Part shown: positions 16,463-26,031 of the stretch, in pieces
How the letters are laid out: each line of letters starts with the position of its first letter
How positions within the stretch are numbered: the first letter of the stretch is position 1
Origin: Nocardia jejuensis NBRC 103114
GTDB lineage: Bacteria; Actinomycetota; Actinomycetes; Mycobacteriales; Mycobacteriaceae
Direction of reading: 5' to 3'
Length of the DNA stretch: 64,000 nucleotides
NCBI RefSeq assembly: GCF_001613145.1
Contig: NZ_BDBU01000025.1
Coordinates: forward strand, 62,001-126,000
The notes under the pieces: model-generated
What the model was told of the DNA's origin: nothing
Database searches by the model: none
The model's input: only the letters and a program-made list of their open reading frames with translations
Position numbers and translations under genes: made by a program

Positions 16463-17281
16463 TCAGTCCCACCAGAATCGCCACAGCGGTGCGGCCGCCA
16501 GCGGTTTGAGCTCGTCGAGGGTTCCCGCGCCCTGGTGAACCTGGTCCGAGCAGTACAGGAACCGTTCCAGCGCGACCGACAACGCCGCATCGTCGTCCAC
16601 GGGCGGGTTCGCGACCCGCAGTGTGAGGGTGTCCAGACTCAACGCGACCAACTCCGCACCCCAGTGCCCCGCCCAACGACGCAGCAGCGCAGCGTGATCC
16701 ATGCCGTTCAGATCGTGATTGCACGCGCCCCACCAGTTCAGCAGGTACGGCACCAGCCAGGGATGTGCCGCGGGCACCAGGATGAGCTGATCGCTGTCGT
16801 CGTCGATCACATTCCACGCGTCGTCCCAGCCGAATCCCTCGTGATCACGGTCCTCGTCGGTGAGGTCGCGGGTGCTCCTGGGGACCGAGGCGACCTCGCC
16901 GGGGTCGGCGGCCACTGCTCGCTCGAGCCAGGCCGCGCCCTCGGATTCGATCGGCGCGGCGGTGTTCTCTCGCTCGCCCTCCGGCTCGAATTCCTCGAGG
17001 CCCTCCAGGGCGCGCGGCGCGATGAGCAACGGCCACAGGCCGGTACGCGCATACACCGCCCGAACGCGCTGCCACAGATCGGTGGCCGGGTAGCCCGTCT
17101 CCACCTGCGCCATCCAGACCGGATGCCCGTCGAGGGTCGCGGCGACTCGCGTCAGCGGCGGAAGTTCGATGCCGAGCGTCGCGTACAGCTCGGTCGGATC
17201 CAGATCTCCGGCCACCACCTCGACCGCCGGAGCCGGATCGGCGTCCGGTCGAAATGGTTTTACACCAAGTGAATTCAGCAC
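16463..17281 (-). CDS. DUF4253 domain protein
   Basis: About 272 aa. The start is uncertain: GTG at 17281 or TTG at 17293, neither with a good Shine-Dalgarno, because the upstream frame only mirrors the GAPDH gene. The last 110 residues match the DUF4253 pattern (LVPAAHPWLVPYLLNWWGACN, then LERFLYCSDQVHQGAGTLDEL and terminal LWRFWWD). The N-terminal half is acidic, with a WPLL segment also typical of these proteins. The family is soluble and of unknown function. It follows GAPDH on the same strand, 121 bases downstream. Confidence 0.8.
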   Translation of the reverse strand: MLNSLGVKPFRPDADPAPAVEVVAGDLDPTELYATLGIELPPLTRVAATLDGHPVWMAQVETGYPATDLWQRVRAVYARTGLWPLLIAPRALEGLEEFEPEGERENTAAPIESEGAAWLERAVAADPGEVASVPRSTRDLTDEDRDHEGFGWDDAWNVIDDDSDQLILVPAAHPWLVPYLLNWWGACNHDLNGMDHAALLRRWAGHWGAELVALSLDTLTLRVANPPVDDDAALSVALERFLYCSDQVHQGAGTLDELKPLAAAPLWRFWWD

Positions 17282-17402
17282 GGCGTCATACAACCACTGA
17301 TGGACGACAACAGATTCCGCGACTGCACCGCGCGAACGCGATCGGCCATCCCGCGAAACCGGGATGGCCGACCGTGCCGAAAGCTCTCGCGTCGAGAGGG
17401 AA

Positions 17403-18875
17403 TCACCCCACGGTGAGCGCATCCGAGCGATCCTGCGACACCAGCTGCGGGTACGTCGGGTATTCGATACCCGAGATGTACTGCACGGTCCGCACGACCT
17501 GGCACGAGTAGCCGAATTCGTTGTCGTACCAGAGGTACAGGATCGCGGTGTCACCATCGACGATGGTGGCATTGGCATCCACGATCGACGCCGCACGCGA
17601 GCCGATGAAATCGCTCGACACCACATCGGTGGCGGCGGTGTAGTCGAGATTCCGGCTCAGCGACCCCGACAGCGACACCTGACGCAGGTAGTCGAGAACC
17701 TCTTCCCGGGTGGTCTCGCGCTGCAACTGCAGATTCAGGATCGCGATCGACACATCCTGGGTGGGAACGCGAATCGAGCTGCCGGTGATCTTGGCCTTGA
17801 AGTCCGGCATCGCCTTCGCGACCGCGGAGGCCGCACCGGTCTCGGTCAGCACCAGGTTGAACGGCGCGGAACGACCGCGTCGGTCGGCCTTGTGATAGTT
17901 GTCCAGCAGGTTCTGGTCGTTGGTGAACGAGTGCACCGTCTCCACGTGACCGCGCACGATGCCGAACTCCGCGTCCATCGCCTTGAGCGGCGGCACGATC
18001 GCATTGGTGGTGCAGGACGCGCACGACACGATCGTGTCCGACGGATCCAGCGCCAGATGGTTGACCCCGTGCACGATATTCGGCACGTCGCCCTTGCCCG
18101 GCGCGGTGAGCAGCACCTTCGCGATGCCGGGCCGCAGATGCTGCTCCAGACCCGCGCGGTCGCGCCACTTACCGGTGTTGTCGATCAGGATCGCGTTCTC
18201 GATCCCGTACTCGGTGTAGTCGATCGCGGCCGGGTCATTGCTGTAGATGAACTTGATGACATTGCCGTTGGCGATGATCGCGTTGTTCTCGGCATCGACC
18301 TTGATGGTGCCGTTGAACTTCCCGTGCACCGAATCCCGGCGCAGCAGCGACGCCCGCTTGACCAGATCGTCCTCACCGCCCTTGCGCACCACCACGGCCC
18401 GCAGGTTCAGCCCGTTCCCCGACCCGGTCTTCTCGATCAGCAGCCGGGTGACCAGCCGCCCGATCCGCCCGAACCCGTACAGCACCACATCCCGGGGCCC
18501 CTGGGCCTTCGCCTTGTTCCCGTCGGTGATGTCGGCGAACACGGCGGCCGTGAACTCCGGTACCCCCAGTCCCTGTCCGTCGGCCCGATACGCCATCACC
18601 AACCGGCCGAGGTCGATCTTGCACGGCCCCACATCCAGCGCGCTGATCACCTCGAGGAACGGCAGCGTCTCCTCGATCGAGAGCTCCTCCCCCTCGATCT
18701 GCCGCGCGAACCGATGCGTCCGCAAAATACTGATCACCGACTTGTTCACCAGCGACCGGCTGTGCAGAAGGATGGTCACACCCTTCTCGCGGTACAGCCG
18801 TCCGATGATCGGAATCATCGCCTCCGCCGAAGCCTCGTGAGCGTTCCAGCGGTCAAGATGGTCGTTAGTCAACAC
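17403..18875 (-). CDS. gapB: glyceraldehyde-3-phosphate dehydrogenase, long GapB-type
   Basis: 490 aa, about 150 longer than glycolytic GAPDH, because of an N-terminal helical extension (residues 1-125). The Rossmann motif is YGFGRIGR (133-140). The catalytic Cys is 288 in SCTTN, with His in the following HSFTNDQ block. The C-terminus (WYDNEFGYSCQVVRT) is canonical. Long GAPDHs of this type in Corynebacterium (GapB) and relatives mainly serve gluconeogenesis and accept NAD or NADP. GAGGAC precedes the GTG start. No glycolytic gene adjoins it, unlike the gap-pgk-tpi operon. Gene symbol by family resemblance. Confidence 0.9.
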   Translation of the reverse strand: MLTNDHLDRWNAHEASAEAMIPIIGRLYREKGVTILLHSRSLVNKSVISILRTHRFARQIEGEELSIEETLPFLEVISALDVGPCKIDLGRLVMAYRADGQGLGVPEFTAAVFADITDGNKAKAQGPRDVVLYGFGRIGRLVTRLLIEKTGSGNGLNLRAVVVRKGGEDDLVKRASLLRRDSVHGKFNGTIKVDAENNAIIANGNVIKFIYSNDPAAIDYTEYGIENAILIDNTGKWRDRAGLEQHLRPGIAKVLLTAPGKGDVPNIVHGVNHLALDPSDTIVSCASCTTNAIVPPLKAMDAEFGIVRGHVETVHSFTNDQNLLDNYHKADRRGRSAPFNLVLTETGAASAVAKAMPDFKAKITGSSIRVPTQDVSIAILNLQLQRETTREEVLDYLRQVSLSGSLSRNLDYTAATDVVSSDFIGSRAASIVDANATIVDGDTAILYLWYDNEFGYSCQVVRTVQYISGIEYPTYPQLVSQDRSDALTVG

Positions 18876-19066
18876 ACGTCCTCGGGGTTCCCTAGCAGTC
18901 CGACCCTTCGATGCTAACCACCCCCGTAACCTTCACAAACGCCAGCTACCCCACTGTGAGCTGCACCTCTACGCACGGCGCCGACGTCGGGCCGCGATAT
19001 CGCCCGGTCGTGTAATCGCGCACACGAGGTGGTTACGACCTGTCGCCGTGTGATAGCCCTGACGAT

Positions 19067-19711
19067 ATGGGACAGCGCTACCACCACCTCGCGTTCGGAG
19101 CCGAAACCCTCGCGCGACAGCGCGCCGTCGGCAGCATCACCGCCTACGGCGCCGACCTCACCGCACCCATCGCCGCACCACAGGAACTCGACTCCCGCGA
19201 AATCGCCCTCATCAAGAGCGTTTTCCAGTTCCAGATGGCCACCGTGACACCGGCGGGCTGGCCGTACATCCAATACCGCAGCGGCCCACCAGGATTCCTG
19301 CACCACCTCGGCGGCTCCCGCATCGGCTTCGCCGACTTCCACGGCAACCAGCAGTTCGTCTCCGTCGGCAATATCGACTCCAACGGAAAAGTAGCGCTCT
19401 TCCTCGCCGACTACCCCCTCAAACAGCGTCTGAAGGTATTCGGCCACGCCACCGTCGTGGACGCGGCAGACGACCCCGAACTCCTGGCCCGCCTCCGCAA
19501 GATCGGCAACGCGGAAATCGCCGCCCGCTGCGAACGCAGCATCGTCATCGACGTCGAAGCCTTCGACTGGAACTGCTCCCGCAGCCTCATCCCCCAATAC
19601 CGCCGCGAAGAAGTCCAGGCCCTCAATCAGCGCCACGCAGACGAAATCGCAAGGCTCCGAGCCGAACTCGACGAGGCCAGAACCCAACTGGCCGCGCGTC
19701 AGGACGGGTGA
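19067..19711 (+). CDS. pyridoxamine 5'-phosphate oxidase family protein
   Basis: 214 aa. A FMN-binding split barrel covers residues about 45-165: FQMATVTPAGWPYIQYRSGPPGFLHHL, then VGNIDSNGKVALFLADYPLKQRLKVFGHATVVD. A C-terminal helical, coiled-coil-like tail (QALNQRHADEIARLRAELDEAR) would promote dimers. This layout is common in uncharacterised PPOX proteins; it is not the vitamin B6 enzyme PdxH. Divergent from GAPDH across 190 bases. Confidence 0.82.
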   Translation: MGQRYHHLAFGAETLARQRAVGSITAYGADLTAPIAAPQELDSREIALIKSVFQFQMATVTPAGWPYIQYRSGPPGFLHHLGGSRIGFADFHGNQQFVSVGNIDSNGKVALFLADYPLKQRLKVFGHATVVDAADDPELLARLRKIGNAEIAARCERSIVIDVEAFDWNCSRSLIPQYRREEVQALNQRHADEIARLRAELDEARTQLAARQDG

Positions 19712-19776
19712 ATTCCACCGGTGGTGATATCGACACCGCCGACGTCGCTCGGCGCTGGTCGCCAGTTTTCCGACGA

Positions 19777-21003
19777 TCAGTTCGTCGGGTCGGGGCGGTG
19801 GCGGTGGGGGTCCGTCGTGCGAGCGGGGTAGGTCACGATGCGTTGGGCGACCCGCGCGGCCATGAGGGTGGAGACGCCGCTGGGCAGCAGGGGGTCGTAG
19901 CCGGTGAGTTCCGCGATGCGGGAGAGCCGGTACGTGACCGTGTTGCGATGGATGAACAGCGCTTGAGCGGCGGCGCTGTGGTTGAACTCGTTGTCGATGA
20001 ACGAATCGAGTGTTTCCAGCAGCGCGGGATTATCGGCAAGCGGATCGAGCAGCGCGGCCAGGGCCGCCAGCGTGGCACCGCCCGCGGCCACGGAGTATTC
20101 GAACATCATGTGCTTTCGGGTGCAGATGGTTTCGGGCCGGGCCAGAGCACGGGCCGTCTCGGCGACGGTGTGCGCCTCGGTGTAGGCCCGGGGGATGTCG
20201 GCGCGAGCGAGTGCGGTCGCGACGCCGATCCAGCACTCGGGCTGAACGGCTCTGCTGGGCAACCCGATTCGCCGGGCCAGCGCCGCCGCCGGGTCGCCTT
20301 CGTCGACCGGGCGCCGAGGAACGAGTGCGATCCAGCCGCCGTTGTCTCGGTAGAGGAAGGTACCCGGAAGCAGCCCGAGCCGATTGCGGATAGTCGTGAG
20401 GGTGCCGGGCGCCGGTTCGCCGAGCCGTACCGCCGCAACCAGGAACGCTTCCGCGATGGGAATTTCGGGTGTGCCGTTCCAGGTGACCTCGCGTCCGGCC
20501 AGCAGGTCCGCGGCGATCTCGCCCTGTCGTTCCAGGACGTCCCAGCGTGGTTGCCGACTGTCCTCGACCAGTGCGGTAGCGATGTGCGTGACCACCAGAT
20601 TGAGGTAGTTGGTCAAGCGCAGCCCGAGTTCCGGGAGCAGCAGGTACTCCGCCACGTCGAGGGCGGGGATGGATCGGCGCCACAGGAACGCGGTGCCGAC
20701 CCGGTAATTGGTCAGGATCTCCTCGAGGGACATACCGTCCCGGATCAGTCGCAGCGCCCGCTCGACCAGCGGGCGCGTGTCTTGCCGGGACAGTTCGTCG
20801 TCCATGGTGAGCGAGCGGAAGAACAGTGCGATATTGAGCTGCACGCTCGGCACGAAATCCGCGTCCAGCATCGAATGGGGCAGCAGATCATCGGTTTTGA
20901 GCGTGGCGGCCAAGCTCGCCGTCTGGGCGTGAATCCGCTCGATCACGTGCTGCCATCGCTGGTCGCGCGCGAGTTCGGGCTCGGGGGAATACATCTGAGT
21001 CAT
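19777..21003 (-). CDS. PucR/CdaR-type transcriptional regulator
   Basis: 408 aa. The C-terminal PucR helix-turn-helix lies at about residues 325-390 (LDSFIDNEFNHSAAAQALFIHRNTVTYRLSRIAELTG). The middle carries a GGDEF-like/CdaR domain (about 170-300), and the N-terminus a helical RsbRD-like segment. Such proteins activate or repress adjacent catabolic genes. It lies 40 bases downstream of the secreted lipase gene on the same strand, so it may regulate lipase expression. Effector unknown. Confidence 0.88.
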   Translation of the reverse strand: MTQMYSPEPELARDQRWQHVIERIHAQTASLAATLKTDDLLPHSMLDADFVPSVQLNIALFFRSLTMDDELSRQDTRPLVERALRLIRDGMSLEEILTNYRVGTAFLWRRSIPALDVAEYLLLPELGLRLTNYLNLVVTHIATALVEDSRQPRWDVLERQGEIAADLLAGREVTWNGTPEIPIAEAFLVAAVRLGEPAPGTLTTIRNRLGLLPGTFLYRDNGGWIALVPRRPVDEGDPAAALARRIGLPSRAVQPECWIGVATALARADIPRAYTEAHTVAETARALARPETICTRKHMMFEYSVAAGGATLAALAALLDPLADNPALLETLDSFIDNEFNHSAAAQALFIHRNTVTYRLSRIAELTGYDPLLPSGVSTLMAARVAQRIVTYPARTTDPHRHRPDPTN

Positions 21004-21043
21004 GTGCCCTCCTAAGACACCGATACCGCGTCGACCGTTGCGA

Positions 21044-22378
21044 TCACGCGCCCGGGAAGCCGGCCGGCAGTGGCGCGGGGAATCCGAGATTGAACTTCGG
21101 ACCCGGGGACAGACCTCGCAGCACGGCGCTGGTCCACGCCACCGACGGGGTCCAGCCGGTCACGGCGTTGACTCCGTGCTCGGGCAGGGGCACGGTGATG
21201 AACCGCAGGTCCGCGCCGCTGTCCCAGTACTTGTTCACCGTCGGCAGCACAGTCGAGGGTGGTACGACCTCGTCCCAGATGCCGTGCCACCACAGGATCG
21301 GGGTGTCCGGGATGTGTTTGCCGAGGCTGTTATCTTCCAGCACCCGCATGATCGCGGGTTCGGTTTCCATCGATTTGCCCGGTTTGAAATAGGCACTGAG
21401 TGGGCGGTATATCCCCGAGGGAGCGATGGTGATGACGCAGCGCGACTGGAAATCGCTCAGCAGTTGCCTGCCTTCCTCGGTCAGCAATTCCTCGGGCCGG
21501 AACACCTCCGGGTATTCCCGTGCCAGGGCTACGAACCCGAGCCACATGGTGAAATTGCCGATCCCGGCGAGTCCGGGTTGCGGCTGGACCGCGTACTGCG
21601 CGATACCCGTGAGACTGCCGGGGGTGGCACCGACCGCCGTGCCCAGCAGCCGCACATCAGGCGCGTAGGTCGCACGCAGTTCCGCCGCGCGAATCGAGCC
21701 CGAGCCGCCACCGGAATACCCGTACAGCGCGATGCCGGCATCGGCCAGGCCCAGCTCCGTATCGTTCTTCACCGCACGCAAGCTGTCCAGCACCATCTTG
21801 CCTTCGGCGTAGGTGTTGAACGTGTTGAACTTGCCGTCGAAGTCGGGGATGTTGATCGCGAAGCCCTGCATCAGCCAGTAGATCGCGAGCGCCGACTCCT
21901 TCATCGTGCCGACCTGCAGCGTGTACGACGGATTGCAAGAGGAACTGGTGGAGTCGATGGCCTCCTGGAACGACAGCACCGGCCGGGTACTGCCCTGCCA
22001 CGGAATGCCGGGCACGATGACGGTCGTGGCCGTCACGATCGGATTGTCGTGAACATCGTTGGACCGGAACAGCAATTGCTTGGTGTACACCGGAAACGGG
22101 ATGCCGAGCAGCCGGGTCTGCACCTCCCGGACGCGCACGATCTGACCCGGCGCATAGGAGGCGAGATCCTCCGGGTCGTCGTACCAAGGATCTTCCGAGG
22201 GTGTCGGAATCGGCAGCAGATCGTAGACCTGCGGTTCGGACGGCAACTGCGGTAACTGATTCTGGTCCGGCGGAAATGCGATATCAGCGGGATCGCCCAC
22301 CGCAGTACCCGCCCCGACCAGCACCGTGACCGCCGATATCGTCGCGACAGTCAGGTGTCGCAACCGCGTTGTACCCAT
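21044..22378 (-). CDS. secretory lipase (LIP family)
   Basis: 444 aa from the ATG at 22378, with GGAGG six bases upstream; open frame further upstream is not used. A signal peptide (residues 1-29, ending GTAVGDP) directs export. The nucleophile elbow is GYSGGG (about residues 205-210). The catalytic Asp and His are expected in WWHGIWDEVVPP and LPEHGVNA. This is the secretory-lipase family found in mycolata and fungi, cleaving triacylglycerols outside the cell. It is followed by a PucR regulator on the same strand, a plausible control partner. Confidence 0.9.
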   Translation of the reverse strand: MGTTRLRHLTVATISAVTVLVGAGTAVGDPADIAFPPDQNQLPQLPSEPQVYDLLPIPTPSEDPWYDDPEDLASYAPGQIVRVREVQTRLLGIPFPVYTKQLLFRSNDVHDNPIVTATTVIVPGIPWQGSTRPVLSFQEAIDSTSSSCNPSYTLQVGTMKESALAIYWLMQGFAINIPDFDGKFNTFNTYAEGKMVLDSLRAVKNDTELGLADAGIALYGYSGGGSGSIRAAELRATYAPDVRLLGTAVGATPGSLTGIAQYAVQPQPGLAGIGNFTMWLGFVALAREYPEVFRPEELLTEEGRQLLSDFQSRCVITIAPSGIYRPLSAYFKPGKSMETEPAIMRVLEDNSLGKHIPDTPILWWHGIWDEVVPPSTVLPTVNKYWDSGADLRFITVPLPEHGVNAVTGWTPSVAWTSAVLRGLSPGPKFNLGFPAPLPAGFPGA

Positions 22379-23328
22379 CAAATCCTCCAGCGTCATTGCC
22401 ACGAAGTGTCCACACCCTCTCGGCGTCTGGAACCAGAACATCGCATGACACAGTCCGGAGTCTTCGGCACGATCCCAACGGTGAATGCCGACATTAGTGC
22501 GCACGCACAGCCGAGTCGGCCGGCACTTCATTCGACTCGATGCGATTGCTCGCGGTGTGCTCGGGAGGTGATGTCGAAATTTGGCTGCGCTCGGTGGGCC
22601 CGATTCATCCGCCAGCCACATCGCGCGCGGACACCGCCCGAAGCACTCGCGCGTGTTACGAGGGCCGCCTGAGCCCGGACCGCTCACCGCACTGAGCAAA
22701 GCGGCAGGCGGGAGCGTTGGCGGCGAGATCGACTGCCGCGCAGGCACATCCTGCCGAAGAGGATCGCACCCTCGATCTCACCGATTCGCTAGGGGCCGAG
22801 AAGATTTGGCTCCGGCTCGCACGGGGGTTCAGCGCGCGATGGCATCGACACAAAGGTGGTACGGGCTCGCGCCTCGGGGGCTTCGCGCGCTCACGCGCCG
22901 GATGACCGACCGACGTTCAGAAAGCGTTCGACCGCAGTATCGAGCGCGACGCCGAACTCATCGCAGCTGGTGATCTGTAGACATTCAATGCAGTCGCGAG
23001 GAGATCTCCGCAGCGGCCTGGTCCAGGTCGAGAACGCGCTCCATGGGTGACATTCTTCCTCGATCGTCTGATGGACACTCCGGATCACGTCGCTTGGCAC
23101 GCGACATCACTGCCGGGCAACACGATTCGGCGCACCCCGAGGTGTCGCCTTCGACTGGTCGTTGACTCTGCTGCGACCACCCGAACCGCTGCGCAGGACT
23201 GCCGATTACACGTTCTGCACGAACCCTGTCGGCACCACCCATGAGAAGGCCTGTCCGATGCCACGCTGAACCCGACGTGGACTTCTGGACGCCGCACAGC
23301 GGGTTCGGCGAATAGAAGCGTCTGCGGG
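22379..23328. other. 950-base stretch without an intact gene
   Basis: No frame here has a convincing start, RBS and protein-like composition on either strand. The only protein-like signal is a short frameshifted frame at 22891-23044. Composition stays high-GC. It probably consists of the lipase promoter plus decayed sequence. Confidence 0.5.
22891..23044 (-). pseudogene. small helical protein interrupted by a one-base frameshift
   Basis: From the ATG at 23044 the frame encodes MERVLDLDQAAAEISSRLH, then stops. Removing one base near the stop joins it to ECLQITSCDEFGVALDTAVERFLNVG and a second stop at 22891, a coherent 50-residue amphipathic helical sequence. The length (154 nt = 51 codons plus one base) fits a single insertion. 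No family recognised. It could be decay, a sequencing error or chance. Confidence 0.3.
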
Positions 23329-24093
23329 TCAGCCGGGCTGCGGGCTCGTGGCCCGGTTCGCGGGGGTGCAGGAAATCGCCAGCATGGTGGGGATGGTGCT
23401 GAACCACTTCTGATAGTCGGTCCACTCGGCGACCGGAATGTCGTTGTGCGGCAAAGACGGTGGCTCGTGAACGCCGGTGATGACCAGTCCGTGGGCGACC
23501 AACTTCTCGACGTACCACGACAGTGGGCGGTGGTAATGACGGTGCCCGCCGAACGATTCGATCCACCGGGTTTCCTGCTCGAGATAGCCGGTGATCTTGC
23601 GATAACGTTCGCCGGAAGAGCCGCCGTCGACGATGTCGTGGCTGAAGAAGGCCGGATGCAGCACCGAGAAGACGAACGCACCTCCGGCGCGCAGCGCCAC
23701 GGCGACATCGGCGATCAGACGATCCAGCACCGGAATATCCATGAGGACCATATGCGCGACGACTCCGTCGTACCGGCGGTCCGGGTCGGGCAGGCCGAGC
23801 GCGAGATCATGCTGCCGGAAATCGATCTCGGGATATCTCGATCGGGCAGTGGTCAGCAATGCTTCGCTACCATCGATGCCCGTGACGCGGGCGCCGGCCT
23901 GCCGCATCTGTTCGGCCAACCAGCCATGTCCACACCCCAGATCGAGGACATCACGATCGGCGACCGGACCGAGCTTCGACCACAGGAACCCGTGAATCCG
24001 CCGATAGAAGCTATCGGTAGACCCCGGCACAGTCGATACATAGTTGTCAGCGGCAACGTCCCACAACCGCAGATCCTCAGAACTGTTCGTCAC
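23329..24093 (-). CDS. class I SAM-dependent methyltransferase
   Basis: About 254 aa from the GTG at 24093; in-frame GTG (24120) and TTG (24129) codons are alternatives. Motif I is VLDLGCGHGWLAEQM (residues about 49-63) with the acidic ribose-binding Asp in GARVTGIDGSEALL. VLMDIPVLDRLIADVAVALRAGGAFVFSVLHP covers motifs II/III, typical of the Methyltransf_11/25 group. The C-terminus contains the substrate region (HRHYHRPLSWYVEKL). Substrate unknown; flanked by degraded DNA, possibly part of an acquired segment. Confidence 0.88.
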   Translation of the reverse strand: MTNSSEDLRLWDVAADNYVSTVPGSTDSFYRRIHGFLWSKLGPVADRDVLDLGCGHGWLAEQMRQAGARVTGIDGSEALLTTARSRYPEIDFRQHDLALGLPDPDRRYDGVVAHMVLMDIPVLDRLIADVAVALRAGGAFVFSVLHPAFFSHDIVDGGSSGERYRKITGYLEQETRWIESFGGHRHYHRPLSWYVEKLVAHGLVITGVHEPPSLPHNDIPVAEWTDYQKWFSTIPTMLAISCTPANRATSPQPG

Positions 24094-24456
24094 CGAAAAA
24101 AGCCTGCCCGGCTTCGGCACATCGATCAAATTCGCATGGCGAACCTGCGCTCGGCACTGGTGGTGCTTGGTTCGATGGACACCGACAGGACGCCAGCTCG
24201 GCGTCGGTCAACCGTGGGGCGAACCCGATCGGCGGTCGCCACGGCCCGAGATCAAGGCGAGCATCAACGAATCGTCGACGGTCAGGAACCGCGCGGTGGC
24301 AAGGGTGTCGATGTCATGGCTCATACCCTCGCCCTACCAACTGCGCCTCGCACTCACGCCGGAAGGCGTGCAAACCATTGCCTGGCAACATTTCTCATGA
24401 TCAACCTGGCTTCGTGCCGCCGACAACCATCACAACCCGAGGTAGTGAACATACGC
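24094..24456. other. 363-base intergenic stretch without a supported gene
   Basis: A plus-strand frame here (ending near 24400) has a somewhat protein-like tail, ESSTVRNRAVARVSMSWLIP, but lacks an RBS and overlaps the methyltransferase. I see no RNA or repeat. It may be a gene remnant. Confidence 0.4.
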
Positions 24457-24951
24457 ATGCGCCCCACCATTTACACCGTCGACCATCGGGGTCCCGGACG
24501 GTTGAGCATCATGGCCAAGCCGCGCGGCGGAGAGTGGCTCGAAGATGAGATGAGCGCGCTGAAGGCGCTCGGCGTCGACCACCTGGTCTGCGCGCTCACC
24601 GCCGCCGAGCTCTACGAGTGCGATCTCGGCGACGAAGAACGCGCGGCACGCGAGGCGGGCCTGCGGTTCGTTTCCATCCCGATCGTCGACCGGAGTGTGC
24701 CCGATCAGGCCAGAGTGCTGCCGACTCTCCAGCACCTCGCGGGCGAAATGAACGACGGCGCACACGTTCTCACCCACTGTCGCTTCGGCATCGGCCGCGC
24801 ATCACTGTTGGCAGCCGCGCTCCTCGTCATCAACCACACCGACCCCGACACGGCATGGAACCGACTCGAGCAGGCGCGTGGACTCACCGTCCCCGACACC
24901 CCCGAACAACGGGCATGGACCGACGCACTGCCGCGACGGCCGCTGCACTGA
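24457..24951 (+). CDS. dual-specificity/tyrosine phosphatase-like protein
   Basis: 164 aa from the ATG at 24457 (GTG at 24445 is possible). The P-loop is HCRFGIGRAS (about residues 103-112), matching HCxxGxxR: a Cys nucleophile and phosphate-binding Arg. The general acid Asp is probably in VDRSVPDQ. The N-terminal TIYTVDHRGPGRLSIMAKPRGGEWLEDE block is typical of a small actinobacterial family of protein-tyrosine-phosphatase-like proteins. Cytoplasmic, with no signal. A kinase gene lies nearby at 28.3-29.7 kb but no operon link exists. Confidence 0.85.
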   Translation: MRPTIYTVDHRGPGRLSIMAKPRGGEWLEDEMSALKALGVDHLVCALTAAELYECDLGDEERAAREAGLRFVSIPIVDRSVPDQARVLPTLQHLAGEMNDGAHVLTHCRFGIGRASLLAAALLVINHTDPDTAWNRLEQARGLTVPDTPEQRAWTDALPRRPLH

Positions 24952-25203
24952 CCACGGCTGGGATCCACACCCCTGGAATTACTCATACAGGCATGGCCGT
25001 CATCCGTCAGCCCGCGTCGCTCTGGTCAGAACATCCCCTCGTACCCGCGAGCTCGAGGCCTCATCGAAGCGGCCGGCACAGTGCATCGGAAGATCAAGCG
25101 GCCGTGCCGTTCCGACATCGACCGAGCGTCCGCACATACCCACAAGCGGTCATCGGCGACCTTGGTCCGAAGCAGGTGAGCGGCTCAACACGAGTGAGCG
25201 GTT

Positions 25204-26001
25204 TCAGCTGTTCTTGAAGGGATTGAGGATCTTGCCGGCGAGGTAGCCCAGGCGGATGGGCAGGGGCTTCATGGCGGCAGCAGAGATCTTGTTGACAGTG
25301 CCCGGGACGCACACGGGTTTGCCTTTCATCACGGCTGCCCACCCCTCGGTGACCACTGCGTCGGGCTGCTGCCACAGGATCCCGGGCAGGTGGTCAGCTC
25401 GGTCGCGAGTGCCCATCACATCGTGGAACTCGGTGCGGGTGAAGCCGGGGCACAGGGCGGTGACGTGGATGCCGTGGGGTTTGAGTTCCATGTCGAGCGC
25501 TTGCGAGGTGTTCAGGACGTACGACTTGATACCGGTGTAGAGCAGGCTGGCCGCGGGTGGAGCGAACGCGGCGACGGAGGACAGGTTCACGATGCGGCCC
25601 CAGCGGCGTTCCTTCATGCCGGGGATGACCAGGTGGGCGAGTTGGGTCTGGGCGGTCATCATCAGCTGGATTTCACCGGCCAAGACCTCCCACGGGGTGT
25701 CGGCGAACGCCGTTTTACCCGACAGTCCCGCGTTGTTGATCAGGATGTCGATGTTCAGGCCTTGCCGGTCGGCGTGGTCCAGGACGGCGGCGGGTGCGGC
25801 GGGATCGGTGAGGTCGGCGGCGAAGACCTCGCAGCGCACATCGTGCCGTGTGGTCAGCTGCGCGGCGAGTTCCCGCAGTCGGTCGTCGCGGCGAGCGACC
25901 AACAGCAGCTGGTAGCCGCGTGCGGCCAGGTGGTGGGCAAACGCCGCGCCGATCCCGGCGGACGCGCCGGTGATCAGCGCGGTGCGAGGGGAGGTGGTCA
26001 T
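25204..26001 (-). CDS. short-chain dehydrogenase/reductase (SDR)
   Basis: 265 aa. The cofactor motif TGASAGIG (residues 11-18), NNAG (about 91-94), catalytic Ser in IVNLSSVAAF and YTGIKSY (YxxxK) are all present. FTRTEFHDVMG and the basic C-terminus (LGYLAGKILNPFKNS) place it in the DltE-like SDR group. GAAGG lies four bases before the ATG. It is cotranscribed with the gene ending at 26032, 30 bases upstream, and likely controlled by the divergent TetR. Substrate unknown. Confidence 0.92.
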   Translation of the reverse strand: MTTSPRTALITGASAGIGAAFAHHLAARGYQLLLVARRDDRLRELAAQLTTRHDVRCEVFAADLTDPAAPAAVLDHADRQGLNIDILINNAGLSGKTAFADTPWEVLAGEIQLMMTAQTQLAHLVIPGMKERRWGRIVNLSSVAAFAPPAASLLYTGIKSYVLNTSQALDMELKPHGIHVTALCPGFTRTEFHDVMGTRDRADHLPGILWQQPDAVVTEGWAAVMKGKPVCVPGTVNKISAAAMKPLPIRLGYLAGKILNPFKNS

Positions 26002-26031
26002 GGTTCCTTCGCTCAGGTCGGGGGTGAGGGG

